Assembly: GCF_001613165.1 (NCBI RefSeq)
Contig: NZ_BDBV01000024.1
Location: forward strand, 1 to 64,000
Length of the DNA stretch: 64,000 bases
Origin: Nocardia mexicana NBRC 108244
GTDB lineage: Bacteria > Actinomycetota > Actinomycetes > Mycobacteriales > Mycobacteriaceae
Direction of reading: 5' to 3'
Shown here: one piece after another, positions 8,275-18,231 of the stretch
How positions within the stretch are numbered: the first letter of the stretch is position 1
How the letters are laid out: each line of letters opens with the position of its first letter
Notes under the pieces: model-generated
Database searches by the model: none
What the model was told of the DNA's origin: nothing
What the model saw: the letters and a program-made list of their open reading frames with translations, nothing else
Made by a program: the position numbers and the translations under genes

Positions 8275-9474
8275 TCAGTTCGTCTGCAGCGTGGGCAGCG
8301 GATCCTGGCCGAAGTAGTCCTGGCCCCTGCGTGCGGACATGCGCACGGCCTCGAACCCGTAGGCACGCATCCGATCCTCGTAGCGGGCGATCGCGTCGCT
8401 GCCACCGGCGGCCAGGTCGGCGGCGAGCGCGGCGCCGTCGCGCAGCGCGGTGTTGGCGCCGGACGCGCCCGCCGAACTCATCGCGTGGATCGCGTCACCG
8501 ACCAGGGTGATGGCGCTGGGTTCCCAGGCTTCGATGGGGACGCTGGTGCGTAGCGGGACGGCGAAGGTCGCCTCCGGGATCCAGTTCGCGACCATGGCCC
8601 GCAGACGCGGATGCCACTGCGCGACCTTGTCCAGCGCCAGCTCACCGATCTCCGCCCCCGACAGCGACCGCACGAGCTGTGCGCCGGGAAACCGCTCGGT
8701 GTGGATGAACAGGGCGTTGGTCATGTACGGCTCGCTGTCGCGCAAGCGCACCGTGGGCGCCAGCCGGGCGCACGCCGCGGCGACCGGTTCGGGATAGTCG
8801 ACCGGTGCGATGCCCAGCACAGTCTTGTCCGGTGCGGCGAACATGCAGAACACCGAGTGCATCGGCGGGTCGAACAGTGCCCTGGTCCGCTCGGTGAGCG
8901 CAATCTTGCCGTAGATCTCCCACAGTCCGGTCTCACGAACCCGCATCTGAGGCAGATACTGCTGGCGCACAGCAGAATTCACGCCGTCGGCGCCGACCAG
9001 CATCCTGCCGCTGGCCTGCGTGCCGTCAGCGAAGTGCGCGCGCACACCGTTGCTGTCCTGGTCGTAACCGATGAACTGCTTGCCGAAATGCACCTCGATG
9101 CCCTCGAGCAGGATCTGACGCAGCGTGAACCTGTTGACGTTGAGATTGACCGGACTCGGTGCGGGCAGATCGACACTGGACACGAGTTGCTCGTCGTAGA
9201 GAATCGCCGCCGGCCGAGGATGACTCGAGGTCGTACGGAACAGCGCATGCAGATTCGCTGGCAGCACCGCCCGCAGCGCATCATCTCCCCGGGAATCGAT
9301 AGCCAGCCGATAGCCCTGGCGACGGAACTCCGGGGACGGATCACGCTCATAGACCACACACGGGATGCCTGCCCGGCGCAGGCCCTGTGCCAGACACAAC
9401 CCACCCAGTCCGGCACCGATCACGACGACCGGGGCTCCGGCCACATTGCCTCGAGAGAACGACAGATCAGCCAT
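8275..9474 (-). CDS. FAD-dependent aromatic-type monooxygenase
   Basis: A 399-residue flavoprotein of the PHBH/UbiH-like class. The N-terminal dinucleotide motif is VVVIGAGLGGLCLAQGL (about residues 15-31). The middle has LVGADGVNSAVR, and the second FAD motif is TLVGDAIHAMSSAGASGANT near residue 325. Such enzymes hydroxylate small aromatic or polyketide-like substrates with NAD(P)H and O2; the substrate here is unknown. The start ATG at 9474 is chosen because the flavin motif follows at the usual distance. A TetR regulator lies upstream on the same strand with a gap of about 440 bases. The membrane-protein pseudogene lies downstream. Confidence 0.8.
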   Translation of the reverse strand: MADLSFSRGNVAGAPVVVIGAGLGGLCLAQGLRRAGIPCVVYERDPSPEFRRQGYRLAIDSRGDDALRAVLPANLHALFRTTSSHPRPAAILYDEQLVSSVDLPAPSPVNLNVNRFTLRQILLEGIEVHFGKQFIGYDQDSNGVRAHFADGTQASGRMLVGADGVNSAVRQQYLPQMRVRETGLWEIYGKIALTERTRALFDPPMHSVFCMFAAPDKTVLGIAPVDYPEPVAAACARLAPTVRLRDSEPYMTNALFIHTERFPGAQLVRSLSGAEIGELALDKVAQWHPRLRAMVANWIPEATFAVPLRTSVPIEAWEPSAITLVGDAIHAMSSAGASGANTALRDGAALAADLAAGGSDAIARYEDRMRAYGFEAVRMSARRGQDYFGQDPLPTLQTN

Positions 9475-9916
9475 CACGAATGTCCCTTTCGTACCGACAG
9501 CGGTTCGACAGGGACGCACGGGCTGGCCCACGAACACCGGGGCGCTGGAGGGAGTTTCCGGCCTAACCCGTACCGGAACAAGGTCTTTCGCACGTCCGAA
9601 ACCATCGTAACGAACCCGATATACCCAGGTCACCATGCCAATCATCACCAACCGGCACCCTTGACCAGCACCGAGAAAGCTGCACTCATCCCCGGCCCGC
9701 CGCCAGCTCTCACCTACCTGTTCCGGCCGCAACCGGCGCCCGCGATCTATCGTTGGCGGAAACGGCAGGCCGGGGTGTCCACCTCCACCAGCACATCTTC
9801 ACCCGCCCACCGGTGCAGCACGAGATGTGCTGTGGCACAACGTCGATGTCCCCGGTCGTTGTAAAGTCCGACTGGACGAGGCCCTCGCCGATCTTGTACA
9901 GGGTAAGCGAACGCCG
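9475..9916. other. Intergenic region between monooxygenase and TetR genes
   Basis: No supported gene on either strand. It should contain the promoter of the monooxygenase. A minus-strand frame ending at 9747 encodes HRWAGEDVLVEVDTPACRF, which could be a small remnant, but I do not recognise it. Confidence 0.4.
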
Positions 9917-11469
<1,553 letters not shown>

Positions 11470-11483
11470 CCGGGAATTCCGAG

Positions 11484-11510
11484 CGGCCGGATGGTCCACC
11501 CATCCGGCCG
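11484..11510 (+). terminator. Hairpin terminator after the hydrolase
   Basis: Perfect 11-base arms CGGCCGGATGG / CCATCCGGCCG with a 5-base loop, 15 bases after the hydrolase stop. No T-run. Confidence 0.7.
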
Positions 11511-11575
11511 ATCGCGGCCGGGATCTCGCCCGGGCCAGCACTCGGCAGGTGTGTTCATCGGATGTTCGTTTGCGT

Positions 11576-11601
11576 TCGATATCGATTACCGTCAATATCG
11601 A
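11576..11601 (+). promoter_or_regulatory. ArsR operator candidate
   Basis: Inverted repeat TCGATAT-12 bases-ATATCGA ending four bases before the arsR ATG at 11605. This resembles ArsR/SmtB operators (AT-rich arms around a spacer) and implies autoregulation of the ars operon, possibly from a leaderless or very short-leader transcript. Confidence 0.6.
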
Positions 11602-11604
11602 CGT

Positions 11605-11979
11605 ATGTCTAAGTCGGAGTTGCCGGTGGGTGTGCCCGGGTCGTCGTGTGAGGGGACGCCGCGGGTGCGTGAGCCGTTGGCCGCGGGGGACGCGGTGGAG
11701 ATGGCACGGGTGTTCAAGGCGTTGTCGGATCCGGTGCGGTTGCGGCTGTTGTCGGCGATCGCGTCACGGGCGGGACAGGAAGCCTGCGTATGTGACATGT
11801 CCGACGGCTTCGACGTGACGCAGCCGACGATCTCCCATCACTTGAAGGTGCTGCGCGAGGCGGGGTTGCTGACCAGTGAGCGCCGCGCGTCGTGGGTGTA
11901 CTACCGGGTGGTTCCCGAAGCGCTGCAACGGTTGTCGCGGATGCTGGCGGTCGAGGCCGGTCTGGAGGTGCTCGCGTGA
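11605..11979 (+). CDS. arsR: ArsR-family arsenite-responsive repressor
   Basis: A 124-residue winged-helix repressor. The DNA-binding part is ALSDPVRLRLLSAIASR (about 40-56) and VTQPTISHHLKVLREAGLL (about 71-90). The CVC pair (Cys61, Cys63) in EACVCDM matches the ELCVCDL arsenite-binding motif of classical ArsR proteins; Cys15 is a possible extra ligand. Binding of As(III) or Sb(III) should release it from the operator just upstream. Its stop overlaps the GTG start of the efflux gene by four bases (GTGA), so the two are translationally coupled. This is the first gene of arsR-acr3-arsC-arsC. Confidence 0.9.
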   Translation: MSKSELPVGVPGSSCEGTPRVREPLAAGDAVEMARVFKALSDPVRLRLLSAIASRAGQEACVCDMSDGFDVTQPTISHHLKVLREAGLLTSERRASWVYYRVVPEALQRLSRMLAVEAGLEVLA

Positions 11980-13049
11980 CCACCACGGCCGAACATCCTG
12001 CCGTTGTCGGCAAACTGTCCACCCTGGATCGATTCCTGCCGGTGTGGATCGGCGCCGCGATGGCCGCGGGTCTGCTGCTGGGGCGGCTGATTCCCGGGCT
12101 GGGTGATGCGTTGTCGGCGGTGGAACTCGACGGGATTTCGCTGCCGATCGCGGTCGGGCTGTTGGTGATGATGTACCCGGTGCTGGCGAAGGTGCGCTAC
12201 GACCGCTTGGACTCGGTGACCGGCGACCGCGGCCTGCTGGTGGGGTCGCTGGTGCTGAACTGGGTGATCGGCCCGGCGTTGATGTTCGCGCTGGCGTGGC
12301 TGCTGCTGCCGGATCTGCCCGAATATCGGACGGGGCTGATCATCGTCGGCCTGGCCAGATGTATTGCGATGGTGATCATCTGGAACGATCTGGCCTGCGG
12401 TGACCGCGAGGCCGCGGCGGTGCTGGTGGCGTTGAATTCGGTGTTCCAGGTCGTGATGTTCGCGGTGCTGGGCTGGTTCTATCTGTCGGTGCTGCCGGGC
12501 TGGCTGGGCCTGGAGCAGACCACGATCGACACGTCGCCGTCGCAGATCGCGAAATCGGTGCTCATCTTCCTCGGAATCCCTTTGCTCGCCGGGTATCTCA
12601 CCCGACGGTTCGGCGAACGCGCGAAGGGCCGCACCTGGTACGAATCCCGGCTGCTGCCTCGGTTGGGGCCGTGGGCGCTGTACGGGTTGCTGTTCACGAT
12701 CGTGATCCTGTTCGCGCTGCAAGGCCGCCAGATCACCTCGCACCCGGTCGATGTCGTGCGGATCGCGGTACCGCTGCTCATCTACTTCGCGCTGATGTGG
12801 GGCGGCGGCTACCTACTCGGCGCGATGCTGCGGCTGGGGTATGAGCGGACGACGACGATGGCGTTCACCGCGGCGGGCAACAACTTCGAACTCGCCATCG
12901 CCGTCGCGATCGCCACCTACGGCGCGACCTCCGGACAGGCACTGGCCGGGGTCGTCGGACCGCTGATCGAGGTGCCCGTCCTCGTCGGACTGGTCTATGT
13001 GTCGCTGGCTTTCCGTAACCGTTTCTCTACCAATGCTGTTCGATCCTGA
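11976..13049 (+). CDS. acr3: Acr3-type arsenite efflux permease
   Basis: A 357-residue inner-membrane protein with about ten hydrophobic segments. The Acr3 (ArsB of the BART superfamily) hallmark LARCIAMVIIWNDLACGDRE contains Cys129, the conserved cysteine required for As(III) transport, and Cys141. Other family blocks are PIAVGLLVMMYPVLAKVRYD (about 57-76) and FTAAGNNFELAIAVAIA near the C-terminus. It exports arsenite made by the reductases encoded downstream. The GTG start overlaps the arsR stop. The 3' end is followed within 20 bases by arsC1, so the genes are probably one operon. Confidence 0.92.
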   Translation: MTTTAEHPAVVGKLSTLDRFLPVWIGAAMAAGLLLGRLIPGLGDALSAVELDGISLPIAVGLLVMMYPVLAKVRYDRLDSVTGDRGLLVGSLVLNWVIGPALMFALAWLLLPDLPEYRTGLIIVGLARCIAMVIIWNDLACGDREAAAVLVALNSVFQVVMFAVLGWFYLSVLPGWLGLEQTTIDTSPSQIAKSVLIFLGIPLLAGYLTRRFGERAKGRTWYESRLLPRLGPWALYGLLFTIVILFALQGRQITSHPVDVVRIAVPLLIYFALMWGGGYLLGAMLRLGYERTTTMAFTAAGNNFELAIAVAIATYGATSGQALAGVVGPLIEVPVLVGLVYVSLAFRNRFSTNAVRS

Positions 13050-13065
13050 ATCCGGGAGTCTCGTG

Positions 13066-13737
13066 ATGTCCGACAATCCGCTCGCACACGCCGACCAAGT
13101 GCGCGACACCCTCACCATCGACCACCAGCTCGCCCTGAAGACCGCCGCGACCCGCCTGCAGCGCGAGTTCGCCGACGTGTTCGGGGTGGAGACGATCGAG
13201 AAGTTCCTGTATTCGTCGTTCAGCCAGTTCGCCTCCCGCGCAACGGTACTGAATTTCCTGCCGCTGCTGGCGGAACGGTTCGCACGCCAGCGACTGCAAG
13301 CCCTGGCGAAGGTGGAGGGCAAGGCACTGGTCGGCAAGCCGACGGTGTTGTTCCTGTGCACCCACAACGCCGGGCGCTCCCAGATGGCCCTCGGCTGGTT
13401 CACGCACCTGGCCGCCGATCGTGCCGTCGCCTGGTCCGGCGGCTCCGAGCCCGGTACGGAGGTGAACCCGGTCGCGGTCGAGGCGATGCGCGAGGCCGGG
13501 ATCGATATCGCGCGGGAGTACCCGAAGCCGTGGACCGAGGAGATCCTGCAGGCGGCCGACGTGATCATCACCATGGGCTGCGGCGACGCCTGCCCGATCC
13601 ATCCCGGCCGCCGATACGAGAACTGGGAACTGCCCGACCCGGACGGGCAGCCCCTCGACGTCGTGCGCGGCATCCGCGACCACATCGAGGGACAGGTACG
13701 GATCCTGCTCGCCGAACTCGACCTGCCCACCGCCTGA
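13066..13737 (+). CDS. arsC: Arsenate reductase with N-terminal helical domain
   Basis: A 223-residue protein. Residues 1-88 form a helical domain (LQREFADVFGVETIEKFLYS, LLAERFARQRLQALAK) found before the phosphatase-like domain in some actinobacterial arsenate reductases. Residues 92-223 are a low-molecular-weight phosphatase fold with the P-loop FLCTHNAGRSQMA (nucleophile Cys98) and MGCGDACPIHPGR. Actinobacterial members form an arsenate-mycothiol adduct that is then reduced by mycoredoxin. The role of the N-terminal domain is not clear; it may aid oligomerisation. It is 16 bases after acr3 and just before a second, single-domain arsC. Confidence 0.88.
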   Translation: MSDNPLAHADQVRDTLTIDHQLALKTAATRLQREFADVFGVETIEKFLYSSFSQFASRATVLNFLPLLAERFARQRLQALAKVEGKALVGKPTVLFLCTHNAGRSQMALGWFTHLAADRAVAWSGGSEPGTEVNPVAVEAMREAGIDIAREYPKPWTEEILQAADVIITMGCGDACPIHPGRRYENWELPDPDGQPLDVVRGIRDHIEGQVRILLAELDLPTA

Positions 13738-13753
13738 AAGGCTCCCCGCCGCA

Positions 13754-14182
13754 ATGACTTCCACGACCGCCCCGAAACCGAAGCCGAGTGTGTTGTTCGT
13801 GTGCGTCCACAACGCCGGACGCTCGCAGATGGCACAGGGCTTCCTCACACACCTCGCCGGGGACGCGATCGAGGTCCGCTCCGCCGGGTCCGCGCCAGCG
13901 GAGTCGATCAACCCGGCCGCCGTCGAGGCCATGGCCGAGGCCGGGATCGACATCACCGCCCAGACCCCGAGAATCCTCGCGCCGGACGCGGTGCAGGCCT
14001 CGGATGTGGTGATCACCATGGGCTGCGGCGACGCCTGTCCGTACTTCCCGGGCGTGGACTACCGCGACTGGGTCCTCGACGACCCCGCCGGGAAGGGCGT
14101 GGACGCGGTCCGTCCGATCCGCGACCAGATCCGCAAACTCGTCGAAGAACTCGTCACCGAACTGCTTCCTTCCCGTTCCTGA
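13754..14182 (+). CDS. arsC: Arsenate reductase, single-domain
   Basis: A 142-residue low-molecular-weight-phosphatase-type arsenate reductase. The P-loop FVCVHNAGRSQMAQGF places the nucleophile at Cys17; the second conserved block is ITMGCGDACPYFPG, and the DP-type acid loop is DWVLDDPAGK. Its sequence follows the same scheme as the C-terminal domain of the previous gene, so the pair may divide the mycothiol-dependent reaction, as two ArsC proteins do in Corynebacterium (established for that genus, inferred here). It is 16 bases downstream of arsC1 and ends the operon. Confidence 0.9.
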   Translation: MTSTTAPKPKPSVLFVCVHNAGRSQMAQGFLTHLAGDAIEVRSAGSAPAESINPAAVEAMAEAGIDITAQTPRILAPDAVQASDVVITMGCGDACPYFPGVDYRDWVLDDPAGKGVDAVRPIRDQIRKLVEELVTELLPSRS

Positions 14183-14273
14183 CCAGACGTCCGTCCTACC
14201 GGCTCGCGGGCGGCGGCCTCATGTCCTCCCCGTAACCCTGTCGGTCCGTGTTGGTCGGCTGCTGACCGAATGC

Positions 14274-14700
14274 GTGGGCGCGGCGCTTATCGCGGGCCTG
14301 GCACTGGCGGCGGCCGCCGCCCGGTTCGTGGTCTCCGCCGATCGTCAGGTGCTGGCTGCAGCGGTGATCGTCGCTGCCGGGTTCGCGACCCTGTCACTGC
14401 TGCCGGTTTTCGCTGGCGGCCGGACTGAGCGCGGAGGCCGCCACCGCCGCCACGACCGCGGCGGTGGCCCTCATGCTGCCCGGTACCAGGTACGGCAGAC
14501 GGACCACCGCCGTGGTCGCGGGCGTCGTCCTCGGGGTCACCTCTGCCCTCACCGGGGCTCGCTACCTCGGCAATCCGGCGCTGGTGGCTGGTCACCTGAT
14601 GCTCGGCACCGCTCCCGGGCTCACATTCCCGGTCGCGCTGGTCGTCGCCGCCGCGCACGAGCGGATGGTCACGCTCCGACATGACGCTCCCGCCCGGTGC
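14274..14700 (+). pseudogene. Frameshifted small membrane protein
   Basis: From a GTG at 14274 the frame encodes hydrophobic segments (GAALIAGLALAAAAARFVVS, LAAAVIVAAGFATLSLLPVF). At about 14405-14412 the frame becomes arginine-rich, while the next frame continues as LAAGLSAEAATAATTAAVAL, MLPGTRYGRRTTAVVAGVVL and LTFPVALVVAAAHERMV. Joining the two frames yields one plausible membrane protein of about 145 residues. It therefore looks like a gene broken by a single indel. Its family is not recognised. Its 3' end overlaps the convergent flavoprotein gene. Confidence 0.45.
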
Positions 14701-15754
14701 GGGCTTCGGGGGCAAGGATTTTCGGGTGGCGGGCGAGGTGGGCGGCGTCGCGGCCGACGCCGCGTAGCGAGTTCGAGGCCGGGGTCCGCTGCCATTCCAG
14801 CCCGAGGTATCCCAGCCCCGCATGGGTGGTGGACACGCCTGCGCGGTGCCGCGGCAGCCCGCCGGGGGTGAGGGCGCCGAGGTCGGCCAGGTACGGCAGG
14901 TGTGGCCGGTAACCGGTGGCGGCGATGATCGTGTCGGCGCGGGTGCGGGTGCCGTCGGCCCAGACTGCGTTGTCGCCGTCCAGACGCGTGAACATGTCCC
15001 GTCGCGCGGGTTTCCCGGCGGTGAGGGCGGCGCGGTAGCGGCCGGTGTCGAGGACCGGCTGGGTCGGTGCCGTGCGCAGGAGGCGGCCAAGGGGTGCGCG
15101 GTCGAAGCCGGTGACGGTGAACCAGAAATGCACGTCCTTACCGAGGGGGCGTTGCGGTACGAACTTCACCGGGGCGCGGCTCGCCAGCGTCACGTCGGTG
15201 GTGGCGGCGAGTTCGGCGGCGATCTGTACGGCCGAGTTCCCGGCGCCGACCACGATCACCCGCTGTCCCTCGAACTCGTGCGGGTTCCGGTAATCGCTGG
15301 CGTGCACCAGTGTTCCGGTGTAGCCGTCGCGGCCGGGGAACTGCGGCAGGTGCGGGTTGTCGAAGGACCCGGTCGCGGCGACGAGCCGGGGCGCGGTGAA
15401 CGAAACGTGGCCGGTGTGGGCGGTGAACCGGTGGCCGTCGTGGGTGACGGTGTCGACGCGATGACCGGTGCGGATGTCGGCGGCGAGGCGGGTGGCGTAG
15501 TCGCGCAGGTAGTCGGCGACCTCGTCGCGGTGCGGGTACCGGTCCGGGTCGCCGGGAAACGAAATCCCGGGCAGGGCACTGTATTTCGCGGGTGAGAACA
15601 GAGTCAGGGAGTCGTAGTAGCGGTGCCAGGACCCGGTCGGGTCCGGTCCGGCCTCCAGTACCAGCACAGACAGCCGATGGTGGGTGAGGTGATGGGCGGC
15701 GGCGAGCCCGGCCTGGCCGCCGCCGACGACGATCGCATCGTATTCGGTTGGCAT
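14669..15754 (-). CDS. Flavin-dependent monooxygenase/oxidoreductase of the ars island
   Basis: A 361-residue flavoprotein with two Rossmann motifs: VVGGGQAGLAAAHHL near residue 9 (FAD) and VIVVGAGNSAVQIAAEL near residue 165 (NADPH). WHRYYDSLTLFSPAKYSALP and IIAATGYRPHLPYL are typical of group B monooxygenases and thioredoxin-reductase-like proteins found in ars operons. The related ArsO/ArsH-type flavoproteins are linked to arsenic metabolism, but the reaction of this subgroup is not firmly known to me. The gene runs opposite to the arsR-acr3-arsC operon and 55 bases downstream of the second flavoprotein gene, so the two probably form a transcript. Confidence 0.75.
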   Translation of the reverse strand: MPTEYDAIVVGGGQAGLAAAHHLTHHRLSVLVLEAGPDPTGSWHRYYDSLTLFSPAKYSALPGISFPGDPDRYPHRDEVADYLRDYATRLAADIRTGHRVDTVTHDGHRFTAHTGHVSFTAPRLVAATGSFDNPHLPQFPGRDGYTGTLVHASDYRNPHEFEGQRVIVVGAGNSAVQIAAELAATTDVTLASRAPVKFVPQRPLGKDVHFWFTVTGFDRAPLGRLLRTAPTQPVLDTGRYRAALTAGKPARRDMFTRLDGDNAVWADGTRTRADTIIAATGYRPHLPYLADLGALTPGGLPRHRAGVSTTHAGLGYLGLEWQRTPASNSLRGVGRDAAHLARHPKILAPEARTGRERHVGA

Positions 15755-15809
15755 GGTGAGCCTTTCACAGTCGGGCAGTGCTGTAGATGGCGGTGCCGGT
15801 CATCGCCGG

Positions 15810-17189
15810 TTACCGGGCGCCGCCCACCGGATCCAGCGTGATCAGCTGCGGTGCCGATGTCGGCGCCTGTGCGGCCGGTGCCGGGGCGCCGCAGCAGCCT
15901 CCGCCCGTGTCGCCCGATGCCGAGTCGGGGTCGTCGAACACCCCGGCACCGCCGCAGACCCCGGTCTCCGGCAGCGTGAGTTCCACCCGCGCCGCGGCGT
16001 CGTGATCCCCGGCGAGGGCGGCGGCGATGCTACGGACCTGCTCGTAACCGGTCATCGCCAGGAACGTCGGCGCGCGGCCGTAACTCTTCATCCCCGCCAG
16101 GAACAACCCCGGCTCCGGGTGCGCGAGCTCGTACACGCCGTGCGGGTAGACGGTGCCGCAGGAGTGCACGTTCGGGTCGATCAACGGCGCCAGCTGCACC
16201 GGCGCCTCCAACACCGGATCCAGGCCGAGGCGCAGCTGCGACAGCCACGACAACTGCGGCCGGAACCCGGTCGAGGCCACCACCCGATCCACCTCCTCGA
16301 CCCGGGCGCCGGACTCCGACACCAGCACCACGCGGCCGTCGGCGGCGGGTTCGACGGCGGCGGTGCGGAACCCGGTCACCACCTGCAGCAGGCCGTCGTC
16401 GACGGCCTGCTTCGCCCGCGCACCGAGCGCGCCGCGCGCGGGCAGCTGATCGGCGTCGCCGCCGCCGAAGGTGTCGCCGACCTCGCCGCGGCGCAACACC
16501 CACGTCAATCTCGTGCCCGGCGCCTGTCGCGCCAGCCCGGCCAGCGCCACGATCGCGGTCAACGCCGAATGCCCACTCCCCGCGATCACGGTGTGCCGCC
16601 CCGTGTGCCGCGCGCGGACCGAGTCGTCACCGAGGTCCGGGACTCGATACGAGATCGACTGTGCCGCATCGGATTCCCCGAGTGCGGGCAGCCCGTCGGC
16701 GCCGAGAGGGTTCGGCAGCGACCAGGTCCCCGACGCGTCGATCACCGCCCGCGCCAGCACCCGCTCCTCCCGCCCCGCCACGGTACGGATGTGCACGGTG
16801 AACGGTTCGCCGTCGCGGCCGGTGTCGACCACGCGATCACGACCCCGCCGCCCGATGCCGACAACCTCGGTGCCCATCCGGATGACGTTGTCGCCCAGCG
16901 CATCCGCAAGCGGCAGCAGATATTCGCGTACCCAGTCCTGCCCGGTCGGATACGCCTGCGCGTCCGGCGCGACCCAGTCGGTGGTGGCGAGGAGGCGGCG
17001 GGCGGCCGGGGCGATCAGCTCACCCCACCGCGAGAACAACCGCACGTGATTCCACTCCGATACCGCCGCGCCCGCCGACGAACCGCGCTCGAACACCACA
17101 GGTGTCAGGCCCCGCTCCCGCAATTCGGCCGCCGCGGCCAGGCCGATCGGCCCGGCACCTACCACGACCACAGGCAATTCGTCCACCAC
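15810..17189 (-). CDS. arsO: Arsenic-associated flavoprotein with cysteine-rich tail (ArsO-like)
   Basis: About 459 residues. The N-terminal FAD motif is VVVVGAGPIGLAAAAELRER; the second nucleotide motif is HTVIAGSGHSALTAIVALAG; VVASTGFRPQLSWLSQL and GLFLAGMKSYGRAPTFL resemble FAD-dependent ars-island oxidoreductases. The last 40 residues contain VCGGAG and GGCCGAP, a Cys-rich tail suited to bind As(III), and are otherwise Gly/Ala/Pro-rich. The start is uncertain: GTG codons at 17189 or 17186 follow AAGGA at good spacing, and an ATG lies at 17213. It is divergent from the ArsR-acetyltransferase gene. The family is often annotated ArsO; the chemistry is not established. Confidence 0.75.
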   Translation of the reverse strand: MVDELPVVVVGAGPIGLAAAAELRERGLTPVVFERGSSAGAAVSEWNHVRLFSRWGELIAPAARRLLATTDWVAPDAQAYPTGQDWVREYLLPLADALGDNVIRMGTEVVGIGRRGRDRVVDTGRDGEPFTVHIRTVAGREERVLARAVIDASGTWSLPNPLGADGLPALGESDAAQSISYRVPDLGDDSVRARHTGRHTVIAGSGHSALTAIVALAGLARQAPGTRLTWVLRRGEVGDTFGGGDADQLPARGALGARAKQAVDDGLLQVVTGFRTAAVEPAADGRVVLVSESGARVEEVDRVVASTGFRPQLSWLSQLRLGLDPVLEAPVQLAPLIDPNVHSCGTVYPHGVYELAHPEPGLFLAGMKSYGRAPTFLAMTGYEQVRSIAAALAGDHDAAARVELTLPETGVCGGAGVFDDPDSASGDTGGGCCGAPAPAAQAPTSAPQLITLDPVGGAR

Positions 17190-17234
17190 ACACTTCCTTT
17201 CATCGACGACCATCGATCGAATGACTCGAACTGT

Positions 17235-17250
17235 ATCGACAGGCGTCGAT
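17235..17250. promoter_or_regulatory. Second ArsR operator candidate
   Basis: Inverted repeat ATCGAC-AGGC-GTCGAT in the divergent promoter region, with a further GTCGATAT at 17268-17275 resembling the arms of the site at 11576-11601. It probably controls both the flavoprotein genes and the ArsR fusion gene. Confidence 0.5.
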
Positions 17251-17252
17251 GA

Positions 17253-18146
17253 ATGCAACCATTGATGAGTGTCGATATAGTGGTGGGTATGACGTCGCTG
17301 GACATGCCGGTCGTACGTGACCCCTCCCGCGCCGAGGCGCTGCCGGTGGCCGACGCCACCACCTACGCGGCCTGGTTCGCCTGCCTCGCCGACCCCACCC
17401 GGGTCCGGCTGTTGCACGCCGTCGCCGGCCGCCCCGCCGGAATCGCGGTCGGTGAACTCGCCGACGCCCTCGGCGTCGGCCAACCCACCGTCTCCCACCA
17501 CGTGCGCAAGCTCGCCGAGGTCGGATTCGTCACCGTGCACAAGGACCGCACCAGCACCATCGTCGCGATCAACCCGGCCTGCTGCACCGGGCTACCGCAC
17601 GCCGCCGACGCCGTCATGGGCGTCCTCCCACCCCCGCAGTGCTGCCCCCAGGACGTCCCCGACGACGTCACCGTCCGTGCCCTCGACGACCGTGACTGGG
17701 ACACGGTGCTGCGCATCTACGAACAGGGAATCGCCACCCGCAACGCCACCTTCGAGACCGAGGTGCCCACTCGTGACGACCTCGACGCCAGATGGCTGAC
17801 CGGGCACCGGTGGGTCGCCGAGATCGATGGCGACGTGGTCGGCTGGGCCGCCGCCGGCCCGGTGTCGGCCCGCGACTGCTACCGCGGCGTCGCCGAAACC
17901 TCGGTCTACGTCGCCGAAGGCGTGCGCGGGCGCGGTGTCGGCAAGGCACTGCTCCGCGCCCAGGTCACCGCCGCCGACACCGCCGGACTCTGGACCCTGC
18001 AGACCTCGGTGTTCCCCGACAATCGCGCGGGCATCGCCCTGCACCACCAAGCCGGATACCGCACCATCGGACTCCGCGAACGCATCGCCCAACTCGACGG
18101 ACACTGGCGCGACACCGTCTTCCTCGAGCGCCGCAGCCCGGGCTAG
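17253..18146 (+). CDS. ArsR repressor fused to ArsN-like GNAT acetyltransferase
   Basis: A 297-residue two-domain protein. Residues 38-108 are a winged helix (ACLADPTRVRLLHAVAGR, GVGQPTVSHHVRKLAEVGFV). A linker with two cysteine pairs follows (Cys110-Cys111, Cys130-Cys131), a likely As(III) site, with Cys44 as another candidate. Residues 139-297 are a GNAT domain of the phosphinothricin/arsinothricin type: YEQGIATRNATFETEVPT, the acetyl-CoA loop EGVRGRGVGKALL and DNRAGIALHHQAGYRTIG. ArsN1 enzymes acetylate and inactivate arsinothricin and phosphinothricin; here the sensor and resistance domains are one polypeptide. Starts at 17253, 17265 or 17289 are possible, and no strong ribosome-binding site decides. 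It is divergent from the ArsO-like gene. Confidence 0.85.
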   Translation: MQPLMSVDIVVGMTSLDMPVVRDPSRAEALPVADATTYAAWFACLADPTRVRLLHAVAGRPAGIAVGELADALGVGQPTVSHHVRKLAEVGFVTVHKDRTSTIVAINPACCTGLPHAADAVMGVLPPPQCCPQDVPDDVTVRALDDRDWDTVLRIYEQGIATRNATFETEVPTRDDLDARWLTGHRWVAEIDGDVVGWAAAGPVSARDCYRGVAETSVYVAEGVRGRGVGKALLRAQVTAADTAGLWTLQTSVFPDNRAGIALHHQAGYRTIGLRERIAQLDGHWRDTVFLERRSPG

Positions 18147-18163
18147 GTCGGCGTCGGGCCGAC
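18147..18163. terminator. Weak hairpin between convergent genes
   Basis: GTCGGC-GTCGG-GCCGAC immediately after the stop of the ArsR fusion, between it and the converging PEP synthase gene. Short stem, no T-run. Confidence 0.35.
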
Positions 18164-18231
18164 GGCGAGGTCGGCATCGGGACCGGTCCGCGAGTCGTCG
18201 GGTCGTTGCGGCCGTCGAGACGAAGAAGCGG

